This document shows positions 1 through 4,565 of a stretch of DNA of 5,739 nt, piece by piece (position 1 is the first letter of the stretch; each line of letters begins with the position of its first letter). The notes beneath the pieces are model-generated. The model saw only the letters and a list, made by a program, of their open reading frames with translations. It ran no database searches and was not told the DNA's origin. The stretch comes from an uncultured Clostridia bacterium. Lineage in GTDB: Bacteria > Bacillota > Clostridia > Oscillospirales > Ruminococcaceae. The translations under genes and the position numbers were made by a program. Location: positions 1-5,739 of the forward strand of contig CALBGD010000465.1 in the NCBI GenBank assembly GCA_937893735.1, read 5' to 3'.

Positions 1-859
1 AGGCGGAGGATTCTCAGCTCATCGGCACCGACATGGAGATAGACCCGTCCGAAAGCGGCATACATTTCTATGAGCTGTGGGGAGGAACGCTGTATATCCC
101 GTACTTCGCGGACGGCACCGGAGCTTCAGCGCAGTTCTGGGCGGCATGGCGCGGCGGGCTCACTCATTTCATGGGAGACTACTCCTATGTTGGCGGGGAA
201 CTGTACCAGACCGTGGAGCTCCCGGAGTTCACGGACGCAGACCATGAGCACGATGCCCTGACGGATTCGGAGGGCAATATCTGGCGGTTTGATTTCACAG
301 CCGGGAAGTACTGGGTATTCCCTGGGGAGAGACCGCAGGGGCTCCCTCCGGTGCAGTATACGGCGGCTTACAGCTATTCCACCTCCCCGGAGGTCATGTC
401 CTGCGGGCTGGATACTTCCGGCATGACGGAGGAGCAGGCGGTTCAGACCGCGCTTGATATCCTCTCGGAGAAATACCTCCGGAGCATGATGGAGGAGTCA
501 TATTACCGGGAGTTCCGCATACTCGAATACAAGGATATCGCAGGACGGACGAGGTTTACACCACTCGTCTCGGGGACTACAAGAAAGCTGACGAGTACAG
601 CATATGGAAGTCCCTTGAAAACTGGGAGGTGTCCGAGAACTCATGGCTGGTGGATCTCAGCGCGAAATACCGTGCAGAGGGGCGCATAGCGGAATACACG
701 TTCACCGCTGATACGAACGAGTGGTACGACACTCCCGCTGACGGAGCCCCGCCTGCCTGCTATATGCTGTGCAGGGACGGCGATACATGGTATCTCTGGT
801 CGAGGGCGGCGTACCGATATTTCCCGTCCGGCGACCCTATCACAGGAATTGACGGCTGA
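1..859 (+). pseudogene. Hypothetical aromatic-rich protein, 5' end outside window, frame broken near 547
   Basis: I do not recognise this family. The frame is open from position 3 without a start that must be real (it reads AEDSQLIGTD before the first ATG at 33), so the gene begins left of the window. It reads well to about position 546 (ending ...LEYKDIAG). After that the same frame gives an implausible tail that stops at 689, while the next frame gives a coherent acidic, Tyr/Trp-rich sequence (DEVYTTRLGDYKKADEY...) to the TGA at 857-859. Adding one G in the GG of ggacggacgagg joins the two halves as DIAGRDEVYTT. About 285 residues are visible, rich in Trp and Tyr, with two late cysteines (ACYMLCRDGD). 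No membrane helix, catalytic motif or repeat can be seen. A secreted or lipoprotein-type role is possible, but the N-terminus needed to tell is missing. It is either a recent pseudogene or an assembly error. Confidence 0.6.
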
Positions 860-878
860 AACTGTATCGTTTTTTGTC

Positions 879-907
879 TTGACACTCCGGGGAGAACGTG
901 ATATAAT
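879..907 (+). promoter_or_regulatory. Full-consensus SigA/sigma-70 promoter with extended -10
   Basis: The -35 box TTGACA is at 879-884 and the -10 box TATAAT at 902-907, separated by exactly 17 bp. TG at 899-900 adds the extended -10 motif. Transcription should start near 913-915, leaving a leader of about 24 nt before the TTG start of the DUF2726 gene at 938. It lies 19 bp after the stop of the preceding gene. A promoter matching consensus at all twelve positions is uncommon in a bacterial chromosome and suggests either strong constitutive expression or tight repression. Confidence 0.88.
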
Positions 908-929
908 CAAATGTATTCTTTCCCCGGAG
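885..929. repeat. Perfect 9-bp inverted repeat bracketing the -10 box (candidate operator)
   Basis: CTCCGGGGA at 885-893 is the exact reverse complement of TCCCCGGAG at 921-929, with 27 bp between the arms. The left arm fills part of the -35/-10 spacer. The right arm lies just after the expected transcription start and covers most of the ribosome-binding site. In RNA the stem could extend by a G-U and an A-U pair (894/920, 895/919). The position is typical for a repressor operator, but no regulator gene is in the window, so the role is an inference. Alternatively it is an RNA hairpin formed only in transcripts that start further upstream. Confidence 0.5.
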
Positions 930-930
930 G
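926..930 (+). promoter_or_regulatory. Ribosome-binding site that sets the TTG 938 start
   Basis: GGAGG at 926-930 lies 7 nt before TTG at 938-940, which is in frame with the DUF2726 reading frame. The only earlier in-frame start, ATG 911, sits at or before the expected first base of the mRNA and has no Shine-Dalgarno of its own. Confidence 0.8.
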
Positions 931-937
931 TCTGGCA

Positions 938-1402
938 TTGGATTATTTACCATGGATAGGTCTGGCGATAATCGCTGTACTGATATTTATTTGGATATAC
1001 ATAAGGCTCCACGAGAAGCTCCCGTATATCATGAACGAAACGATACTCACCCAGCGCGAACGGGCGTTCTACCGCATTTTAAAGCCGGTCGCGGATAAGC
1101 TGGAGCTCCAGATATGCCCGAAGGTGCGGGTCGCGGATATCGTTTCGATAAAGAAAGGCACAAAGGACTGGCAGAAGTGGTTCAACAAGATAAAGTCGAA
1201 GCACGTTGACTTCCTGTTGTGCGACTACGATATGAACATCGTTCTGCTGATAGAGCTTGACGACAGGAGCCACGAGACCGAGCGCGCCCAGAAGAACGAC
1301 CGCCTGAAAAACGCGATTTTCGGCGACAGGCTGGTGCGGATACGCTCGCTTAAAGAGGACGTGGAGGCGGTCATTGTCGCCGCGCTTAAAAAGGTGCAGT
1401 AA
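938..1402 (+). CDS. Membrane-anchored DUF2726 protein (nuclease-like fold)
   Basis: A 154-residue protein read from TTG 938. Residues 6-24 form one hydrophobic helix (IGLAIIAVLIFIWIYI), followed by a basic cytoplasmic segment. Residues 35-140 match the DUF2726 pattern: a start like ILTQRERAFYRIL, then a strand with HVDFLLCD (D91, D96), then IELDDRSH (E106, D108, D109, H112) and a basic KNDRLKN segment ending in LVRIRS. DUF2726 is related to restriction-endonuclease-like (PD-(D/E)XK or Vsr-like) folds; D91 and E106-x-D108 are the likely core acidic residues. This pattern was recognised by eye. Its substrate is unknown. The N-terminal helix should place the domain on the inner face of the membrane. 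The gene has its own strong promoter, converges on folC, and ends before a hairpin and terminator. A DNA-processing or defence role is possible but unproven. Confidence 0.8.
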   Translation: MDYLPWIGLAIIAVLIFIWIYIRLHEKLPYIMNETILTQRERAFYRILKPVADKLELQICPKVRVADIVSIKKGTKDWQKWFNKIKSKHVDFLLCDYDMNIVLLIELDDRSHETERAQKNDRLKNAIFGDRLVRIRSLKEDVEAVIVAALKKVQ

Positions 1403-1513
1403 AAAATCAGGCTGCCGAGAAGCTCTCAGATTCTAGAAAGCGGCATATCGGCTGGGCTTTGTGCCTGCCGTATATCCGCTGACAACGAAGATGAGAGTTT
1501 ATCGCCAGCCTGA
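1401..1513 (-). terminator. Possible leftward terminator of the folC operon
   Basis: Read on the minus strand, the same 107-nt palindrome follows the folC stop by about 25 nt. Its base stem (8 pairs, one mismatch, 3 more pairs) is followed at once by six T residues (the A run at 1401-1406). This is the layout of an intrinsic terminator, though the hairpin is far longer than usual. The T run overlaps the last two bases of the DUF2726 stop codon. No other terminator for the leftward operon is visible. Confidence 0.4.
1407..1513 (+). other. 107-bp imperfect palindrome, candidate structured RNA in the 3' region of the DUF2726 transcript
   Basis: The two halves pair about one axis near 1460. The base stem is TCAGGCTG (1407-1414) with CAGCCTGA (1506-1513). 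Next come 1416-1418 with 1502-1504, 1420-1428 with 1492-1500 (one G-U), a tandem G-A/G-A mismatch (1429-1430 with 1490-1491), and 1431-1433 with 1487-1489. After an internal loop (1434-1438 with 1481-1486), the apical stem pairs AGCGG 1439-1443 with CCGCT 1476-1480, ATAT 1445-1448 with 1472-1475, CGGC 1449-1452 with GCCG 1467-1470, and GGC 1455-1457 with GCC 1463-1465. That is about 39 pairs. I see no GGAA loop or AGCAGCC of SRP RNA and no 6S-like central bubble. It starts 4 nt after the DUF2726 stop, and I see no promoter of its own. It could be a 3'UTR-derived RNA, a stability element, or a small palindromic mobile element. Confidence 0.5.
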
Positions 1514-1514
1514 G

Positions 1515-1540
1515 ATCCCCGGGAACCCCGGGGATTTTTT
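1515..1540 (+). terminator. Rho-independent terminator, rightward
   Basis: ATCCCCGGG (1515-1523) pairs with CCCGGGGAT (1527-1535) as a 9-bp, mostly G-C stem with a 3-nt loop (AAC). The last stem base and the run after it give six T residues at 1535-1540. It ends transcription from the DUF2726 promoter, including the palindrome just upstream. The T run overlaps the last codon of the convergent folC gene, so the two transcription units end face to face. There is no matching T run on the other side of this stem, so this element acts rightward only. Confidence 0.9.
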
Positions 1541-2807
1541 ATACAAGATACTGCCTTACCGCCGCCGCAAAGTAGAACGACCCTCCGAAATAGCAGAGCC
1601 TTTCCGGGTCTGCGGGGAGCGCACGCGCGTACTCCAGAGCCGCGCGCGGGTCGTGGAGCACCTCTGCGGGGATTCCCGCCGCCTGCTTCAGTTCCTCTGC
1701 GGGGACGTTCCCGTCTGAGAAACCATCGCAGAAAATCACCTTGTCGAAGCAGGGAAGTATCATGTCCAGAAACGCTCGGTAGTCCTTAGTGTTCATCATG
1801 CCGATAAATGCGGTCCTGTGCGTGGACCCGGAGCCCTCCAGCGCGGAGCGCACAGCCTGCGCCGCCTGCGGATTGTGCCCGCCGTCAAGCAGGATATTCC
1901 CGGGGAAAAGCTCCATTCTGGCGGGAATGCGGGCGCGTGCCAGCCCCATCGCGATGTGCTCCGGAGCTATCCCCACAGCGGTGAGAGCCTCTATCGCGGT
2001 CAGCGCGTTGCCGACTTGATATTCTCCGCCGAGGTGCAGGCGGTATTCCTGCCCCTTGTAGACGAATCTGCTTCCCGACAAGCCGGGCTTATCCAGAAGC
2101 TCCACGCTGTCCATATCCGGGACGATAAGCTCCGCGCCCACGGAACTGCACCTGCCGCGTATCACTTCCATTGCGCCGGGGGGTATCCCGTATGCCGCAA
2201 CAGCCTTTCCGCCCTTGATAACGCCGCATTTTGAGCGGGCTATCTCCTCCACGGTTCCGCCGAGTATCTTGGTGTGGTCAAGCCCGATGGAGGTTATCAC
2301 GGCGCATTCCGGCTGTTTTATCACGTTGGTGGAATCCAGCGTGCCGCCTATACCGGCTTCAAGCACAACGTAGTCCACGCGCTTTTCCGCGTAGTAAAGG
2401 AAAGCCGCCGCGTTGAGTATTTCAAACTGCGAGAATTCCAGCTCCGGGAATTTGTCTGCGGCGTCCGCTGTGGTATTCAGCAGGTGCGCGAGGTCGGCGC
2501 AGGATATCTCGAAAAGCCCGTCCGGGTAGCCGATGGAAATGCGCTCGCACACACTGCGGACGTAGGGCGAGGTGAACTTACCCGCGATGAATCCCGCCGC
2601 CGTCAGCGAAGCCGCGCAAAATTCCGCAACGGAGCCCTTGCCGTTGGTTCCCACGATGTGGATATACCTCAGCCTGTCCTGCGGGTCGCCCAGCGCATGG
2701 CAGAGCGCCGCGAATCTGGACAGGTCCGTTACCGGCGCGCCGAAATGCGAATACTGTCCTAGGAATTCCTCGATCTGTCCGCAGTCGGGATTCAGTGCAA
2801 GCCGCAT
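1539..2807 (-). CDS. folC: Bifunctional folylpolyglutamate synthase / dihydrofolate synthase
   Basis: A Mur-ligase-family enzyme of 422 residues, the usual length. It adds glutamate to folates and may also join dihydropteroate to glutamate, both using ATP in the cytoplasm. In order: P-loop VGTNGKGSV (52-60), FTSPY with ERISI (78-92), LEAGIGGTLDSTNV (149-162), SIGLDH (173-178), SKCGVIK (192-198) with the lysine region that is carbamylated in this family, PARMEL (295-300), DGGHNPQA (308-315) and GGSFY (408-412). Variants from the common forms are SPY for SPH, GGTLD for GGRLD and DGGHNP for DGAHNP; all keep the key charged residues. I chose ATG 2807 because AAGGA lies 9 nt before it; GTG 2825 would add six residues and has only a weak site. 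The start overlaps the preceding small gene by 16 bp, suggesting translational coupling. It is the last gene of the leftward operon. Confidence 0.95.
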   Translation of the reverse strand: MRLALNPDCGQIEEFLGQYSHFGAPVTDLSRFAALCHALGDPQDRLRYIHIVGTNGKGSVAEFCAASLTAAGFIAGKFTSPYVRSVCERISIGYPDGLFEISCADLAHLLNTTADAADKFPELEFSQFEILNAAAFLYYAEKRVDYVVLEAGIGGTLDSTNVIKQPECAVITSIGLDHTKILGGTVEEIARSKCGVIKGGKAVAAYGIPPGAMEVIRGRCSSVGAELIVPDMDSVELLDKPGLSGSRFVYKGQEYRLHLGGEYQVGNALTAIEALTAVGIAPEHIAMGLARARIPARMELFPGNILLDGGHNPQAAQAVRSALEGSGSTHRTAFIGMMNTKDYRAFLDMILPCFDKVIFCDGFSDGNVPAEELKQAAGIPAEVLHDPRAALEYARALPADPERLCYFGGSFYFAAAVRQYLV

Positions 2808-2971
2808 TCGTCGTAGTCCTTCCACTTCTCGTTGTAGCGCATTTCGTCAGCGAGCTTGAGGCAGATGTACGCAACTGCGCCTGCCACAACGATGACCGCG
2901 CTGATTATCGGAATGACTACCTTTGCGGTCGGACCTAGCTTCTTCTGTACTCTTTCGTGAATGGTTTTCAT
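2792..2971 (-). CDS. Small single-pass membrane protein, 59 residues
   Basis: I do not recognise this family. The ORF runs from ATG 2969-2971 to TGA 2792-2794. AAGGA lies 10 nt before the start, a good ribosome-binding site. The protein has a short basic N-terminus (MKTIHERVQKKLG), one hydrophobic helix at about residues 17-39 (VVIPIISAVIVVAGAVAYIC), and a charged tail ending YNEKWKDYDECGLH. It starts 32 bp after rsmI and its end overlaps the folC start by 16 bp. Without it there would be an unexplained gap of about 200 bp between rsmI and folC. The basic N-terminus would favour an N-in, C-out orientation. It may be a small membrane-bound accessory factor. The start signal, composition and operon fit make it likely to be a real gene. 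Confidence 0.75.
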   Translation of the reverse strand: MKTIHERVQKKLGPTAKVVIPIISAVIVVAGAVAYICLKLADEMRYNEKWKDYDECGLH

Positions 2972-3003
2972 AGAATTACGTTCCTTTCTGTAATATAGTG
3001 TCG

Positions 3004-3840
3004 TTATTCGCCTGAAAGTAATTTGTACAACTCCTTGCGGGAGACCCCAGCCGCCTGTGCGGCGGTCTTGCAGGCTTCGGAGAGCTTCATGCCGCCGTCG
3101 GCGTAGCCCCGTGCGAGCTCTGCCGCCTGTTCAAGGGACATTCCCTCTGCCTGTTCCGGAGCGGCTCCCTCTATTACGATGACGTATTCCCCGCGGGGCT
3201 CAGTCTGCTCGTAGAGGGCGTTCAGCTCGTCAAGTGTGCCGCGGATTACCTCTTCGTGGAGCTTTGTCAGCTCCCGGCAGAGCGCGGCATTCCGTCCGCC
3301 GCCGAGGGATTTTGCGAGGTCTGCGAGGGTCTGCCGCAGCTTGTGCGGAGCTTCGTAGTATATCAGCGTATGCGGGAGTTTTGAAATGTCCGCAAGGCGC
3401 TCCTGCCGCTCCTTCTTGTTCACCGGGAGGAATCCTTCGAACGCGAAGCGTGCGGTGTCTATGCCGCTTATCGCAACTGCGGCTATCGCGGCGTTGCAGC
3501 AGGGGACGGATTCCACCGGGATACCCTGCTCATAACAGCGCTGGACGAGGTAAACTCCCGGGTCGGAGATACATGGCATTCCCGCGTCACTGACCAGCGC
3601 AACGGAGTTCCCGTCGTGCAGGAGTTCCAGTATCTTAGCGCTTTTTTCTGCTTCGTGGGGCTTGTAGTAGCTCAGCAGCGTTTTTTTTATTCCGAAGTGT
3701 GTGAGCAGCCGGAGCGTTACCCGGGTGTCCTCGGCGGCGATGTAGTCCACGCTTTCCAGCGTTTCGATACCGCGCGGGGAGAAATCTGAGAGGTTGCCGA
3801 TGGGCGTTCCCACAACGTACAGTTTTCCTGCGTCAGTCAT
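3004..3840 (-). CDS. rsmI: 16S rRNA (cytidine1402-2'-O)-methyltransferase
   Basis: A tetrapyrrole-methylase-fold, SAM-dependent enzyme that 2'-O-methylates C1402 in the decoding centre of 16S rRNA. The 278 residues are the normal length. Diagnostic segments are VVGTPIGNLSD (9-19), AAEDTR (35-40), LVSDAGMPCISDPG (82-95), FEGFLP (134-139), YYEAPHKL (161-168) and GEYVIVIEG (217-225), followed by the RsmI C-terminal helical region. Two positions depart from the usual motifs: SDAGMP instead of SDAGTP, and VPCCNAA at 112-118 where the family normally has PGP or PGxS. It overlaps the end of the upstream methyltransferase gene by 8 bp. GGAGGAG at 3854-3860 is its probable ribosome-binding site, 13 nt before ATG. 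Pairing with trmN6 resembles the Bacillus yabB-yazA-yabC cluster, but yazA is absent. Confidence 0.95.
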   Translation of the reverse strand: MTDAGKLYVVGTPIGNLSDFSPRGIETLESVDYIAAEDTRVTLRLLTHFGIKKTLLSYYKPHEAEKSAKILELLHDGNSVALVSDAGMPCISDPGVYLVQRCYEQGIPVESVPCCNAAIAAVAISGIDTARFAFEGFLPVNKKERQERLADISKLPHTLIYYEAPHKLRQTLADLAKSLGGGRNAALCRELTKLHEEVIRGTLDELNALYEQTEPRGEYVIVIEGAAPEQAEGMSLEQAAELARGYADGGMKLSEACKTAAQAAGVSRKELYKLLSGE

Positions 3841-4543
3841 AAAGTCTTGTGTACTCCTCCGTGTAGGATTTGTCGTCGTTGCGGAGTATCATGGGCTTCT
3901 CAACGATCATTCCGGATTTCGCGCCCTTCTTTCCGGTTATGAGGAACAGCCACGGCTTGTCGAGAATGCTGTTGAACACGAACGTTATGCTCTTCGGTTC
4001 TATTTTATTCTCGCGCATGGAGTTTATAACGTCCGAAAGGCGCTCGGGGCGGTGGCACATTCTCAGCAGGCCGCCGTATTTCAGGAGCTTTCCGGCGGCG
4101 CGGCACACGTCGTCAACGGTGCACATCAGCTCGTGCCGGGCGATCGCCTGCGGCTTCGCGAGCTTCTCAAAACCGGAGCCGCTGGTCATGTAAGGCGGAT
4201 TCACGGTGACGATATCCACGGTCTCAAAGCATATCTGCGACTGGTCGAGTTCCCGCAGGTCGCCGAGGATAGGCTGAACGTTGTTCTGGAGTCCGTTTTT
4301 CTCCACGGACATTTTCAGCAGGTCTATCGCCTCCGGCTGGATATCCATTGCATAGATGAGCTGCGGCTTCACGTTCTTGCAGAATATCAGCGGGATAATT
4401 CCGCACCCGGTGCACAAGTCGCACACCACGCTGTCCGGCTTTACGTTGGCGTAGTATGCCAGCAGGAAAGCGTCCGTGCCGAAGCGGTGGTTTTGCGAAA
4501 CATACATCGTCAGCGGACCTAGAGAGAATATTTCTGGTTCCAT
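3833..4543 (-). CDS. trmN6: TrmN6/YabB-like tRNA(Val) adenine-N6 methyltransferase (COG4123)
   Basis: A Rossmann-fold SAM-dependent methyltransferase of 236 residues. The opening FSLGPLTMYVSQNHRFGTDA (6-25) is characteristic of this family. SAM motif I is DLCTGCGII (42-50), the acidic ribose-binding residue is D67 (AMDIQ), GDLRE is at 94-98, and the catalytic NPPY is at 115-118, the signature of N6-adenine methyltransferases. E. coli TrmN6 modifies A37 of tRNA1(Val); the substrate here is inferred only from the family. AAAGGA lies 11 nt before the ATG. The gene starts 22 bp after ktrB ends and overlaps rsmI by 8 bp, so these are likely translated from one message. YabB of Bacillus sits beside rsmI in the same way. 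Confidence 0.9.
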   Translation of the reverse strand: MEPEIFSLGPLTMYVSQNHRFGTDAFLLAYYANVKPDSVVCDLCTGCGIIPLIFCKNVKPQLIYAMDIQPEAIDLLKMSVEKNGLQNNVQPILGDLRELDQSQICFETVDIVTVNPPYMTSGSGFEKLAKPQAIARHELMCTVDDVCRAAGKLLKYGGLLRMCHRPERLSDVINSMRENKIEPKSITFVFNSILDKPWLFLITGKKGAKSGMIVEKPMILRNDDKSYTEEYTRLYD

Positions 4544-4565
4544 ATAATTCCAATTCCTTTCAGCG

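Noticed and set aside
540..556. Programmed ribosomal frameshift in the left-hand gene
   Set aside because: No slippery heptamer and no clear downstream pseudoknot; a one-base loss explains it more simply.
861..876. Intrinsic terminator ending the left-hand gene at the T run 870-875
   Set aside because: No stable hairpin precedes the T run; only 4-5 bp pairings with long loops can be drawn.
641..910. Minus-strand 89-codon ORF
   Set aside because: It is antisense to the coherent frame of the left-hand gene and the promoter, with an Arg/Ser/Pro-rich, low-plausibility translation and no ribosome-binding site.
1407..1513. SRP RNA, 6S RNA or a riboswitch
   Set aside because: No GGAA apical loop or AGCAGCC of SRP RNA, no large central bubble of 6S RNA, and a position after a gene rather than before one argues against a riboswitch.
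885..1534. Shared CCCCGG motif in the promoter repeat (921-929) and the terminator stem (1515-1535)
   Set aside because: The match is short and G/C-rich, and the terminator stem is explained by its own function; I treat it as chance.
1461..1718. Plus-strand ORF over the hairpin and the folC 3' end
   Set aside because: It reads through a terminator and antisense to conserved folC sequence, with an Arg/Pro-rich product.
2578..2889. Minus-strand ORF overlapping the folC start
   Set aside because: It is out of frame with folC and the small membrane gene and lacks a start signal; it is a shadow of these frames.
3794..4522. Long plus-strand ORF of 242 codons
   Set aside because: It is fully antisense to the trmN6-like gene, whose SAM and NPPY motifs are unmistakable.
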